Source: an uncultured Collinsella sp. (GTDB lineage: Bacteria > Actinomycetota > Coriobacteriia > Coriobacteriales > Coriobacteriaceae). Taken from it: a stretch of 23,859 nt of DNA. Shown here in pieces: positions 1 to 8,372 of the stretch. Positions within the stretch are counted from its first letter, which is position 1. Each line of letters begins with the position of its first letter. The notes beneath the pieces are model-generated. The model searched no databases. It was not told where the DNA came from and saw only the letters and a program-made list of their open reading frames with translations. Position numbers and translations under genes: made by a program. The stretch covers positions 1 to 23,859 of the forward strand of contig CABUQI010000009.1 of the NCBI GenBank assembly GCA_902493545.1, in the 5' to 3' direction.

Positions 1-487
1 TGGCGAGCACGGGACCGAGCTCGCCCCAAGTGCCATACGCGAGAATCGAGTCGCCAACGCGCGTGCCGGTGAGCGAGCGCTCGCGCATGATGGGCACAAG
101 CGTGCCGAGCGCCGTGGAAGTAAGGGCGAGCGTCACGGCGATACCGTCGAAATGGCTGACCGAGAACCACGGCGTAAAGCGCACGGCAAGCCAGGCGATG
201 CCAAACGTGACGGCCCACGTCGCCAAGCCGTAGCGCCCCTCCACACCCGTAATGTTCTTAGGGTCGATCTCAAAGCCGGCAAGCAGGAACAAAAAGGCCA
301 GACCCAGCTCGGACACCAGCGAGACCTCGGCATCTACATGGATGACGCCGAGCATATGGGGTCCCAGCACCGCACCGAACACGAGCAAAAAGACCGTCTC
401 GGGAACGGGCTTTCCGGGAATCGCCGAGGCGATGAAGGGGCTTGCAAAGGCCACGAGCGCGATGATGGCGAGTGAAACGAATGCCAT
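1..487 (-). CDS. Cation:proton antiporter, CPA2 type (N-terminal part, runs off the window)
   Basis: This gene is open through the left edge, so only about 162 N-terminal residues are visible. It starts at ATG 485-487 with AAAGG about 8 nt upstream. The fragment is strongly hydrophobic, with about five predicted membrane segments. One of them, LAFLFLLAGFEID, matches the typical CPA2/Na+-H+ exchanger membrane segment; another stretch reads GDSILAYGTWGELGPVLA. Known members of PF00999 exchange Na+ or K+ for H+ across the inner membrane in pH and ion homeostasis. The gene diverges from purL over a 184-bp gap. Whether it carries C-terminal TrkA regulatory domains, as KefB-like proteins do, cannot be seen. 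The family call is fairly secure. The transported ion is unknown. Confidence 0.8.
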   Translation of the reverse strand, partial: MAFVSLAIIALVAFASPFIASAIPGKPVPETVFLLVFGAVLGPHMLGVIHVDAEVSLVSELGLAFLFLLAGFEIDPKNITGVEGRYGLATWAVTFGIAWLAVRFTPWFSVSHFDGIAVTLALTSTALGTLVPIMRERSLTGTRVGDSILAYGTWGELGPVLA

Positions 488-671
488 GTGATGCCTTTCT
501 CTTGTTTGCGCTTCACTGTAGCACCCTCGCCGTCCTCAACGCGCCACGAGCTGTCGTATCATAGTGAGGTTTACAAACATGTGGCTCAAGGCGACCGCAG
601 GGCAGACCCCGCAAACCGACCGCTGCCGCATACCGTACCGTACGCCCAACCGATCAGGAAGGCAGGAACCA

Positions 672-3600
672 ATGGTCTCTCGTATCTACGTGGAGAAGAA
701 ACCCGGGTTCGACGTCGAGGCTCAGCAGCTCAAGGGCGAGCTGACCGAAATTCTCGGCATCAAGGGCATCGAGGCCCTGAGGATCATCAACCGCTACGAC
801 GTCGAGGGCATCGACGAGGAGCTTTTCCGCTCCTGCGTGCCGACCGTCTTTAGCGAGCCCCAGGTCGATGTGACCTACGACGAGCTCCCCGCAAGCGATG
901 GCGCCGTCTTTGCCGTCGAATTCCTTCCTGGCCAGTTTGACCAGCGCGCCGACTCCGCCAGCGAGTGCGTGCAGCTCATCAGCCAGGGCGAGCGCCCCGC
1001 CGTGCGCTCCGCCAAGGTCTATATGATCTCGGGCGCTCTGGACGAAGCCGCCATCGAGGCCATCAAGCACTACGTGGTGAACCCCGTCGAGGCGCGCATC
1101 GCCTCGCTCGACCTGCCCGAGACGCTGTACATGGAGACCCCCGAGCCCCAGCCCGTCGAGGTGCTCGACGGCTTCCGCGAGCTCGATGAGGCCGGCCTTG
1201 CCGCCTTTATCGCCGATCGCGGCCTTGCCATGGACGAGGCAGACATCGCCTTCTGCCAGCAGTACTTCCGCGATGAGGATCGCGACCCCACCATCACCGA
1301 AATCCGCGTGATCGACACCTATTGGTCCGATCACTGCCGCCATACCACCTTCGGCACCGTCCTGGACGACGTGACGATCGACGACGCCGTGGTGCAGCAG
1401 GCCTTCGACCGCTACATGGAGATGCGCCACGAACTCGGCCGCGACGCCAAGCCCGTCTGCCTCATGGACATGGGCACCATCGGCGCTAAGTACCTTAAGA
1501 AGACCGGCGTCATGACCGATGTCGATGAGTCCGAGGAAATCAACGCCTGCACCGTCAAGGTGAAGGTCGATGTCGACGGCGAGGACCAGGACTGGCTGTT
1601 CCTGTTTAAGAACGAGACCCACAACCACCCGACCGAGATCGAGCCCTTCGGCGGTGCCGCCACCTGCGTGGGCGGCGCCATCCGCGACCCGCTCTCGGGC
1701 CGCAGCTACGTGTACCAGGCCATGCGTGTCACCGGCGCCGGCGACCCCACCGTCCCCGTGTCCGAGACGCTCGAGGGCAAGCTGCCGCAGCGCAAGCTCG
1801 TAACCACCGCTGCCGCCGGCTACTCCAGCTACGGCAACCAGATCGGCCTTGCCACCGGCCAGGTCAACGAGCTCTATCACCCCGGCTACGTGGCCAAGCG
1901 CATGGAGGTCGGCGCCGTCGTGGGCGCTACCCCGGCAAACCACGTGCGCCGCGAGTGCCCCGCCCCCACCGACAAGATCATCCTGCTGGGCGGCCGCACC
2001 GGCCGTGACGGCATCGGCGGTGCCACCGGCTCCTCCAAGACCCAGAACACCGAGTCCATCGAGACCTCGGGCGCCGAGGTCCAGAAGGGCAACGCCCCGG
2101 TCGAGCGCAAACTGCAGCGCCTCTTCCGCCGCGGCGACGCCTGCCGCCTGATCAAACGCTGCAACGACTTTGGCGCCGGCGGCGTCTCGGTCGCCGTGGG
2201 CGAGCTTGCCGACGGCCTGTACGTGGACCTGGACACCGTGACCAAGAAGTACGACGGCCTAGACGGCACCGAGCTCGCTATCTCCGAGTCCCAGGAGCGC
2301 ATGGCTTGCGCCGTCGCCGACGGTGACGTCGAGGAGTTCATGGGCTACGCCGCCGAGGAGAACCTAGAGGCAACCGTTATCGCCGAGGTTACCGCCGAGC
2401 CGCGCATGCGCATGGCCTGGAACGGCGTCGCCATCGTCGATCTGTCCCGCGAGTTCCTCAACTCCAACGGTGCGCCCAAGCACCAGGTCGCCCACGTATG
2501 CGCCCGCAGCGTGTGGCAGCCCAGCTGGGCCGGCACCACGCTCGCCGAGCGCATGACCTCGCTTGTCACCGACCTCAACGTCGCTTCCAACAAGGGCCTT
2601 TCCGAGCGCTTCGACTCCACCATCGGCGCCGCGACCGTGCTCATGCCCTTTGGCGGCAAGACGCAGCTCACCCCGAGCTCGGCCATGGTCGCCAAGTTCC
2701 CCGTGGACGGCGAGACCACCACGGCGAGTGCCATGGCATGGGGCTTCAACCCCTATCTGATGGAGGCCGACCAGTTTGCGGGCGCCTACCTGTCCGTGGT
2801 CGAGTCCATCGCCAAGCTCGTTGCCGCCGGCTTTGAGCACAAGCGCGCCTACCTCTCCTTCCAGGAGTATTTCGAGCGCCTGCGCACCGAGGCCGAGCGC
2901 TGGGGCAAGCCCATGGCTGCCGTCCTGGGTGCCCTCATGGCCCAGGTCGACCTGGGTGCCGGCGCCATCGGCGGCAAGGACTCCATGAGCGGTTCGTTTG
3001 AGGACGAGGCCGGCGAGCTCAACGTTCCGCCGACCCTGATCAGCTTCGCTGTTGCCGTGGGCCGCGCGGCGCGCGCCGTCTCCCCTGAGTTCAAGGGCCT
3101 GACGCACCGCGTCGTCCGCATCGCCCCCGCCACCTACGGCGAGGACTACCGCCCCGACGCCCAGCAGCTGCTCGCCGCGTTTGACGCCGTCGAGGCGCTC
3201 ACTGCTACCGGCGACGCCCTGGCCGTCTCCACGCCCGGCTACGGCTGTGGCGCCGAGAGCCTCTTTAAGATGTGCGTCGGCAACCAGATCGGCATCGAGC
3301 TTGCCGAGGATGTGGACGTGGAGAGCCTCTTCACCCCGCTCTACGGCAGCTTTATCGTCGAGCTCGCCGAGGACGCCGAGCTGCCCGAGGTCGCCGACGG
3401 CGTTGTCGTCGAGCCCCTGGGTACCACCGTCGAGGGCTATGTCATCGACACCGGCTCCGAGGTCATCGAGCTCGCCGAGCTCCAGGAGGCCTGGGAGAGC
3501 GGCATCGAGGGCGTCTTCGCCTACCGCAGCGCCGGCGAGACCCCCGAGGTCGAGACCATCGACTTCCGCGCCAAGGATATCCACGTGTACGGCGGCGCCA

Positions 3601-4418
3601 AGATCGCCCGCCCGCGCGTGATCATCCCCGTGTTCCCCGGCAACAACTGCGAGTACGACAGCGCCCGCGCCTTCCGTGCCGCCGGTGCCGAGGCCGACAC
3701 CTTCGTGATCAACAACCTCACGCCCGAGGCCGTCGCCGAGAGCACCCACGAGCTTGCCCGCCGCATCCGTGCAAGCCAGATCGTCATGATCCCCGGCGGC
3801 TTCTCGGGCGGCGACGAGCCCGACGGCTCTGCCAAGTTCATCACGGCGTTCTTCCGTGCTCCCGAGGTCACCGAGGCAGTCCGCGACCTGCTCAAGGCCC
3901 GCGACGGCCTGATGCTGGGCATCTGCAACGGCTTCCAGGCTCTGGTCAAGCTCGGCCTGGTGCCCTACGGTGACATCGTCGACGCCACGCCCGATGCGCC
4001 CACGCTGACGTTCAACACCATCGGTCGCCATCAGAGCCGCCTGGTGCGCACCCGCATCTCGTCCAACCTGTCCCCATGGCTGTCGCAGTGCAGCCTGGAC
4101 GACCCCTACACCGTCGCCATCAGCCACGGCGAGGGCCGCTTTGTCGCCAATGACGAAGTACTCGCCCAGCTGATCGCCAACGGCCAGGTCGCCACGCAGT
4201 ACGTGGGCGAGGACGGCAAGCCCAGCATGGATCTTTCCGTCAACCCCAACGGCTCCGCACTCGCCATTGAGGGCATCACGAGCCCCGACGGCCGCGTCCT
4301 AGGCAAGATGGGCCATGCCGAGCGTCGCGGCGACAACCTGTACCGCAACGTGCCCGAGCATGTCCCCGGCGACAAGTTCATGCCAATCTTTGAGAGCGGC
4401 GTAGCCTACTTCGCTTAA
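672..4418 (+). CDS. purL: Phosphoribosylformylglycinamidine synthase, single-chain (PurL)
   Basis: PurL carries out the fourth step of de novo purine synthesis, converting FGAR, glutamine and ATP to FGAM in the cytoplasm. The product is 1248 aa, the size of the large one-chain form that fuses the PurS-like, synthetase and glutaminase parts. It begins VSRIYVEKKPGFDVEA, typical of this clade. The synthetase signature SDHCRHTTF lies near residues 219-227. The C-terminal class I glutamine amidotransferase domain has the nucleophile Cys near residue 1085 (GICNGFQ) and the His/Glu pair near residues 1215 and 1217 (GHAER). The reading frame is open further upstream, but ATG 672 has AGGAAGG/CAGGA just before it and gives the expected N-terminus. 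No other purine gene is nearby, and no purine riboswitch fold was recognised in the leader. Confidence 0.97.
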   Translation: MVSRIYVEKKPGFDVEAQQLKGELTEILGIKGIEALRIINRYDVEGIDEELFRSCVPTVFSEPQVDVTYDELPASDGAVFAVEFLPGQFDQRADSASECVQLISQGERPAVRSAKVYMISGALDEAAIEAIKHYVVNPVEARIASLDLPETLYMETPEPQPVEVLDGFRELDEAGLAAFIADRGLAMDEADIAFCQQYFRDEDRDPTITEIRVIDTYWSDHCRHTTFGTVLDDVTIDDAVVQQAFDRYMEMRHELGRDAKPVCLMDMGTIGAKYLKKTGVMTDVDESEEINACTVKVKVDVDGEDQDWLFLFKNETHNHPTEIEPFGGAATCVGGAIRDPLSGRSYVYQAMRVTGAGDPTVPVSETLEGKLPQRKLVTTAAAGYSSYGNQIGLATGQVNELYHPGYVAKRMEVGAVVGATPANHVRRECPAPTDKIILLGGRTGRDGIGGATGSSKTQNTESIETSGAEVQKGNAPVERKLQRLFRRGDACRLIKRCNDFGAGGVSVAVGELADGLYVDLDTVTKKYDGLDGTELAISESQERMACAVADGDVEEFMGYAAEENLEATVIAEVTAEPRMRMAWNGVAIVDLSREFLNSNGAPKHQVAHVCARSVWQPSWAGTTLAERMTSLVTDLNVASNKGLSERFDSTIGAATVLMPFGGKTQLTPSSAMVAKFPVDGETTTASAMAWGFNPYLMEADQFAGAYLSVVESIAKLVAAGFEHKRAYLSFQEYFERLRTEAERWGKPMAAVLGALMAQVDLGAGAIGGKDSMSGSFEDEAGELNVPPTLISFAVAVGRAARAVSPEFKGLTHRVVRIAPATYGEDYRPDAQQLLAAFDAVEALTATGDALAVSTPGYGCGAESLFKMCVGNQIGIELAEDVDVESLFTPLYGSFIVELAEDAELPEVADGVVVEPLGTTVEGYVIDTGSEVIELAELQEAWESGIEGVFAYRSAGETPEVETIDFRAKDIHVYGGAKIARPRVIIPVFPGNNCEYDSARAFRAAGAEADTFVINNLTPEAVAESTHELARRIRASQIVMIPGGFSGGDEPDGSAKFITAFFRAPEVTEAVRDLLKARDGLMLGICNGFQALVKLGLVPYGDIVDATPDAPTLTFNTIGRHQSRLVRTRISSNLSPWLSQCSLDDPYTVAISHGEGRFVANDEVLAQLIANGQVATQYVGEDGKPSMDLSVNPNGSALAIEGITSPDGRVLGKMGHAERRGDNLYRNVPEHVPGDKFMPIFESGVAYFA

Positions 4419-4455
4419 TACGTTCCCATCGGGTACAATCCCCTCGGGTAACAAC

Positions 4456-4492
4456 ACCCGCCACCGACGCATCCGGTGGCGGGTTCTTTTTT
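4456..4492 (+). terminator. Intrinsic terminator of purL
   Basis: An 11-bp perfect GC-rich stem pairs 4456-4466 (acccgccaccg) with 4474-4484 (cggtggcgggt) around a 7-nt loop, followed by the T-rich run tcttttttg. It lies 37 bp after the purL stop and before the start of the next gene. It therefore separates the two transcripts and argues against any start of the transporter gene inside the hairpin. Confidence 0.92.
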
Positions 4493-4517
4493 GCTTCGCG
4501 CATGTAGAAAGGACATC

Positions 4518-5453
4518 ATGAAAAGCCGCAAGCCGTATCTCGCCACCCTGCCCGGACTCATCCTGGGCTGTCTCGTTTGCTGCGCGCTCTGGGGCTCTGC
4601 CTTCCCCTGCATCAAGATCGGCTACGGCCTCTTTGGCATTCCCGCGCACGACAGCGCCTCGCAGCTGCTCTTCGCGGGTCTGCGCTTCACCCTTGCCGGC
4701 ATGCTGGTCATTGTTGGCATGAGCGTGGCCCAGCGCCGACCGCTCGTTCCGCAAGCGCGTGATATCAAGCCCATCTGCATCTTGTCGCTCTTCCAGACCA
4801 TCGGCCAGTACTTCTTTTTCTACCTTGGTCTCTCCCGTGCAAGCGCTATGTCAAGCTCCATCATCGAGGCCAGCGCCAACTTCTTGGCTATCCTCTTTGC
4901 CGTCCTGGCGTTTCGCACCGAAAAGCTCGATGCGGCCAAGGTGCTCGGCTGCGTACTGGGCTTTGCCGGCGTCGCGCTCGTCAACCTTTCGGGCGCGGAC
5001 GGCACCTTTGGCTTTACGCTCGACGGCGAGGGCTTCATCCTGGCCTCCACCGTCGCGGGCGCCCTTTCGACCTGCCTGATCGGCATCTTCTCGCGCGAGC
5101 ACGACGGCGTCTTGCTTGCCGGGTGGCAGTTCTTGGTCGGCGGCCTGGTCCTCACCGCCATCGGCTTTATGATGGGTGGCGCGCTCTCCCCCACGGCGAT
5201 TGCCCCCGCCATCGCGCTCATCATCTACATGGCGCTTATCTCCGCGGTCGCCTACTCGCTGTGGTCGCGCCTGCTTGCCGTCAACCCCGTCAGCCGCGTC
5301 TCGGTCTTTGGGTTTATGAACCCCGTCTTTGGTGTGCTGCTGAGCGCGCTGCTGCTCGGCGAGGGTGCTGGCACGAGCCCCGTTACCGTCATCGTTGCCC
5401 TGCTGTTGGTCTGCAGCGGCATCATCATCGTCAACAAACCCAAAAAAGCTTAA
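4518..5453 (+). CDS. EamA/DMT-superfamily transporter (10 predicted helices)
   Basis: The 311-aa hydrophobic protein has the layout of two EamA repeats of about five helices each. The early segment contains CALWGSAFPCIKIGYG, and helix 4 of the first repeat contains SSSIIEASANFLAILFAVLAF, a form typical of this superfamily. Known members export or import metabolites such as amino acids, cysteine or purine-related compounds across the inner membrane. The substrate here cannot be told from sequence. ATG 4518 is preceded by GAAAGGA at a good distance. An earlier in-frame start at 4476 would lie inside the purL terminator and is rejected. The gene stands alone between that terminator and the convergent GGDEF gene. 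Confidence 0.85.
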   Translation: MKSRKPYLATLPGLILGCLVCCALWGSAFPCIKIGYGLFGIPAHDSASQLLFAGLRFTLAGMLVIVGMSVAQRRPLVPQARDIKPICILSLFQTIGQYFFFYLGLSRASAMSSSIIEASANFLAILFAVLAFRTEKLDAAKVLGCVLGFAGVALVNLSGADGTFGFTLDGEGFILASTVAGALSTCLIGIFSREHDGVLLAGWQFLVGGLVLTAIGFMMGGALSPTAIAPAIALIIYMALISAVAYSLWSRLLAVNPVSRVSVFGFMNPVFGVLLSALLLGEGAGTSPVTVIVALLLVCSGIIIVNKPKKA

Positions 5454-5483
5454 CGAACTGCCCTTATTTAGCAGAGGGGATTC

Positions 5484-5509
5484 ATGTACTTTAGCTTAAT
5501 GGAGTACAT
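5484..5509. repeat. Inverted repeat with 7-bp arms
   Basis: The arms atgtact (5484-5490) and agtacat (5503-5509) pair perfectly around a 12-nt loop in the gap between the DMT transporter and the GGDEF gene. A second short palindrome, gcacgc-aa-gcgtgc (5531-5544), followed by acccctttt, lies downstream and could be a weak terminator for the transporter transcript. Neither has a classic T-tract directly after a long stem. Confidence 0.35.
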
Positions 5510-5558
5510 CGGTGAGCTGAGGGCCGCCACGCACGCAAGCGTGCACCCCTTTTCCTAG
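5484..5558 (+). CDS. Possible 24-aa micro-ORF
   Basis: ATG 5484 is preceded by a strong ribosome-binding site, AGAGGGGA, 3 nt before the start codon. The frame runs 24 codons to TAG 5556-5558, which overlaps the stop of the convergent GGDEF gene. The peptide starts MYFSLMEYIGELRAA and has no recognised domain. The start codon lies inside an inverted-repeat arm. It could be a leader peptide, the remnant of a truncated gene, or chance. The strong SD is the only positive evidence. Confidence 0.22.
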   Translation: MYFSLMEYIGELRAATHASVHPFS

Positions 5559-6697
5559 CGTATCTGGACGCCGGCTTTCTTTTTCTCGGCCTTGACGCGG
5601 TAGAGCTCCGCATCGGCAGCGCGAAGTAAGTCTTGCCAGGTATCAACACTATCGCCGACCCGCGCGTAACCGATGGACATCCGCAATGCATACGGCACCT
5701 CGGCACGAGCGAGCTCGTCGTTAATCGCCGAACACAGGTCTATGATGTCCTGTTCCGCCGTCGCCTTTTGAAGCACCACGAACTCATCGCCACCATAGCG
5801 TGCGATAAAACCACCAGACGCCGAGCAGACCTCTTTGAGCGTAGCAGATATGACCTGGAGGGCATGATCGCCCTCAACATGTCCATACCGGTCGTTAATT
5901 TGCTTAAAGCCGTCGGCATCCATCATAAGCAGATACACATCATCGGCCTGGTCAGCACCCGAGAACAGCGACAGCATATAGGTCTCAAAACGGTTGCGAT
6001 TGTTAAGGCCAGTCAACGGGTCGGTCGAGATCAGCTGCTCCTGACAAACAATGTAGAGATGCAACATACTTAACATGATGCCGACACTAAGGCAGGGACC
6101 CGAATAAAAGACCTGAAAGACACCGGCCACCAAGGCCGGAATGGCGAAAAATGCCAAGGTTTGATAGATGGCCTTCTTTTGTAGGCTCTCGACCTTGCAA
6201 GATTGTATAAACGCATGCAGGGACGTATATATAACGTAGCAGTAGCTGACGATGGGCTGGATCATATAGACAAAACCGCGACGATACGCGCCCTGCGCAT
6301 CGATATAGAACAGGGCGTGCGTCCAGTAGCTAGTAAACGCCAGTACGACTACCAGCACCGCAGGCAGCGTTACAAACGCCATCCTATAGCGCGCGGTCAA
6401 AAGGCGAGAACCCTGCACCGTCTCGGAATAGATAAACCAAATGAGGCACGCGGCGGCAAAGAGCGAAAACGAAACCGCGTTGGAAATCCAGTTGGCAGCA
6501 ATGCCCAGCGTGCCGCCCACACCGTCCGAAAGCGTCCAGATTATATCGAATAGCATGTACGCGGCAGAGGTGTAACCGAGCGTACTAAACAATAACTGCT
6601 GGGTACTCGAGAACAAGGAGTGGCGACTTCGCGCGGCAAGCCCGATAAGAACAATCATGCATAGCAGGAATATCTCAATCTTGAGTGCCTTAACCAC
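5555..6697 (-). CDS. Membrane-bound diguanylate cyclase (7TM + GGDEF)
   Basis: The protein is about 380 aa. The N-terminal half has seven predicted membrane helices, and the C-terminal GGDEF domain begins after the linker STDPLTGLNNRNRFE. The metal/substrate motif DADGFKQIND and the active-site YGGDEF (residues about 301-306) are intact, so it should make c-di-GMP from two GTP. The allosteric RxxD I-site before GGDEF is absent (ASGG instead), suggesting no classical product inhibition. The frame opens at TTG 6715. GTG 6697 is preferred because AAGGGATGG precedes it and the product starts directly at the first helix. The membrane part is probably a sensor for an unknown signal. No phosphodiesterase or PilZ gene is in view, so the output is unknown. 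Confidence 0.88.
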   Translation of the reverse strand: MVKALKIEIFLLCMIVLIGLAARSRHSLFSSTQQLLFSTLGYTSAAYMLFDIIWTLSDGVGGTLGIAANWISNAVSFSLFAAACLIWFIYSETVQGSRLLTARYRMAFVTLPAVLVVVLAFTSYWTHALFYIDAQGAYRRGFVYMIQPIVSYCYVIYTSLHAFIQSCKVESLQKKAIYQTLAFFAIPALVAGVFQVFYSGPCLSVGIMLSMLHLYIVCQEQLISTDPLTGLNNRNRFETYMLSLFSGADQADDVYLLMMDADGFKQINDRYGHVEGDHALQVISATLKEVCSASGGFIARYGGDEFVVLQKATAEQDIIDLCSAINDELARAEVPYALRMSIGYARVGDSVDTWQDLLRAADAELYRVKAEKKKAGVQIR

Positions 6698-6760
6698 TAG
6701 ACGCCATCCCTTCAATATCCAAGTGGTCAGAATCGCCCGATTCGTGTCTGGGCAATAAAC

Positions 6761-6779
6761 ACCCCTACTCCGCAGGGGT
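6761..6779 (-). repeat. Short GC-rich hairpin upstream of the GGDEF gene
   Basis: acccct (6761-6766) pairs with aggggt (6774-6779) around a 7-nt loop. Read on the minus strand it is followed by gtttatt, so it could add to termination of the kdgT transcript or lie in the leader of the GGDEF gene. It does not resemble a known c-di-GMP riboswitch. Confidence 0.3.
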
Positions 6780-6795
6780 AAGGGGAATAATAGCA

Positions 6796-6839
6796 GAGCG
6801 CCCGAACGTCACTGCAAGACAGCTTTCGTTCGGGCGCTC
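6796..6839 (-). terminator. Strong hairpin, probable kdgT terminator
   Basis: A perfect 13-bp inverted repeat pairs gagcgcccgaacg (6796-6808) with cgttcgggcgctc (6827-6839) around an 18-nt loop. It lies 45 bp past the kdgT stop. On the minus strand it is followed by tgctattattcc, which is T-rich but not a clean run of T. It is probably an imperfect intrinsic terminator, possibly working with the smaller hairpin at 6761-6779. Confidence 0.55.
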
Positions 6840-6884
6840 AAACGGCGCGAATTGCACGCCGGCTTGATTGACTCGCGTCGACGA

Positions 6885-7907
6885 TTACTCGCCATCGATG
6901 TCGGTCGCGACGGCCTCCTCGATGGCCTCGACACCGGCAGGCGACAGATCCTCTTTGCCGTGGCAGAACTTCTTATCGACCCAGCCGGTCAGAATCGGAG
7001 CCATGATTGCCGTGATGATGACGGCAGTGGCGATCTGCGCATACGCAGTGGGCGCAAGCTCGGCATAGCGCGGGGCGACCTCGGCGAGGGCGACCGGCGT
7101 GGTCATAGCCGTGCCGGCGATAGTGGAGCAGGCAACGGCCGCCTTGCCGTTACCACCGCACAGGCGCTCGAACGCAAAGGTAATGGGACCGACGATAAAG
7201 AGCGTGATGAGGCCCAGCAGGATGCCCGAAATACCGCCGGTGATAAAGCTCGAAAGGCTCATGGACGCACCGAGCTGAAAGCCGATAACGGCGATCGCGG
7301 GATTGGCGCCGGGGACCAGCAGATTCTTGATAAACGGGAACAAGTTGCCCAGGACCATGCCGATAACAAGCGGCAGGATGGATCCGATGATGGTGCCGAC
7401 GGGGATGTTGGCGAGACCCGAGACACCGAGGATGATCATCGTGACGGCGGGGCCGGCCGTAAAGAACAGGATACCGACAGCGCCCTGCTCGGACTCATCG
7501 CCGAACTCGCCCATGATGCCCGTATAGAGCGCCATGTTGCAAAACGTAATGCCGCCGATGATGGAAACCGAGCTCAGGCCTAAAAAGTTATCGTTAAAGA
7601 AGTACGCGACGCCCAGACCCAGCGCGGCTGCCACTACAAGCTTAGGAATCAGCACGACGATGCCGGTCTTGATGGCGCCCGGCGTGGACTTAAAGCTGAT
7701 GCCGGCGCCCACGAACAGCAAGATCGCGGCAACGATGGTGTTGGAGCCGCCGCGGCAGGCAGCCGTAAAGAAGCCGCCGACCTCAAAGACCTGCGGGCAG
7801 AAGGTATTGAGCAAAAGGCCGACGATCATCGGATAGATCATGATGTCGCCCGGGATGCGCGGTACCTTGAATTTCTTTTGCTCGCTGGCGGTCGCTTCCT
7901 GTGCCAT
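6885..7907 (-). CDS. kdgT: 2-keto-3-deoxygluconate permease (KdgT family)
   Basis: This 340-aa, about ten-helix membrane protein matches the KdgT family (PF03812), which imports 2-keto-3-deoxygluconate, a breakdown product of pectin and hexuronates, with protons. Family-like segments include KVPRIPGDIMIYPMIVGLLL at the N-terminus, the Gly/Ala-rich core ILLFVGAGISFKSTPG and the late segment TIAGTAMTTPVALAEVAP. ATG 7907 is chosen over an in-frame start at 7937 because ATGGGGGT precedes it and the product then begins MAQEATASEQKKFKVPR. No kdgK or kdgA gene is adjacent, so the substrate rests on family membership alone. The unusual C-terminal acidic tail may be cytoplasmic. Confidence 0.88.
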   Translation of the reverse strand: MAQEATASEQKKFKVPRIPGDIMIYPMIVGLLLNTFCPQVFEVGGFFTAACRGGSNTIVAAILLFVGAGISFKSTPGAIKTGIVVLIPKLVVAAALGLGVAYFFNDNFLGLSSVSIIGGITFCNMALYTGIMGEFGDESEQGAVGILFFTAGPAVTMIILGVSGLANIPVGTIIGSILPLVIGMVLGNLFPFIKNLLVPGANPAIAVIGFQLGASMSLSSFITGGISGILLGLITLFIVGPITFAFERLCGGNGKAAVACSTIAGTAMTTPVALAEVAPRYAELAPTAYAQIATAVIITAIMAPILTGWVDKKFCHGKEDLSPAGVEAIEEAVATDIDGE

Positions 7908-7951
7908 GAAACCCCCATTTCCGCTGACGCAGAACAAAAGCCCACGTCACG

Positions 7952-7967
7952 CTTTGCTACAGTAAAG
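7952..7967. promoter_or_regulatory. Imperfect palindrome upstream of kdgT (operator candidate)
   Basis: The 16-bp stretch ctttgctacagtaaag is a near palindrome (CTTT...AAAG outer arms, CT/AG inner pairs) 45 bp upstream of the kdgT start. It could bind a dimeric regulator such as a GntR- or IclR-type protein. This rests only on symmetry and position. Confidence 0.2.
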
Positions 7968-8048
7968 TTTGACCATGGTACCAGAAGAAGCAGACCGCCT
8001 CGGTGAGAAATTCGATTCGTTAGGCCGGGACGATAACGCGTCCTGCTC

Positions 8049-8372
8049 CTATACGAGGCTCAAAACGATATAGAACACGATGCCCGAAACGCAGCACCAC
8101 AACATCGACTTTGTCTTGATTGCCACCGCCACGACGCCGGTGGCCGCAATCCAGGGAACCAAGGCAGGCCAGAGTCCCGCGTCGAACGCGCCGGGGTTCA
8201 CCAAGTCGTTGGCGACCAGCGCGGCAAAGGCAGCGGGCGGGATATAGCCCAGGGCCTCGGTAATGCGGGGCGACAGGGTCCGCCCGCGCAAGGCGAACGC
8301 CGGCGCGATGCGAAAGAACGCGATAGCAGCCCACGACGACAGCCACAGAACCAAGAACTCGTTAGCGGGCAT
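8049..8372 (-). CDS. azlD: AzlD-type branched-chain amino acid export subunit
   Basis: AzlD is the small partner of the AzlCD exporter for branched-chain amino acids and analogues. The 107-aa product has about four membrane segments, including FLVLWLSSWAAIAFFRIAP and YIPPAAFAALVANDLV, the latter close to the usual AzlD core. The frame is open far upstream in shadow of azlC, but ATG 8372 has AGAGGTG at 7 nt and gives the normal family length. It overlaps the 3' end of azlC by 11 bp, indicating translational coupling. The TAG stop is at 8049-8051. Confidence 0.88.
   Translation of the reverse strand: MPANEFLVLWLSSWAAIAFFRIAPAFALRGRTLSPRITEALGYIPPAAFAALVANDLVNPGAFDAGLWPALVPWIAATGVVAVAIKTKSMLWCCVSGIVFYIVLSLV

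Noticed and set aside
488..671. Purine riboswitch or clear promoter upstream of purL
   Set aside because: TATCAT at 557-562 could be a -10 box, but no good -35 is present and no riboswitch core was recognised.
654..1943. Long minus-strand open frame (429 codons) inside purL
   Set aside because: Antisense shadow caused by G/C-rich third codon positions. The plus frame is an unmistakable PurL, and the antisense protein is low-complexity with no domain.
2364..4127. Minus-strand open frame of 587 codons inside purL
   Set aside because: Same compositional shadow; Gly/Ala/Val/Leu/Asp-rich with no motif and fully covered by purL.
6698..6884. c-di-GMP riboswitch before the GGDEF gene
   Set aside because: The hairpins there do not show the conserved riboswitch core and fit termination of kdgT better.
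6852..7583. Plus-strand frame of 243 codons opposite kdgT
   Set aside because: Charged repetitive antisense translation of a membrane protein gene, with no ribosome site or domain.
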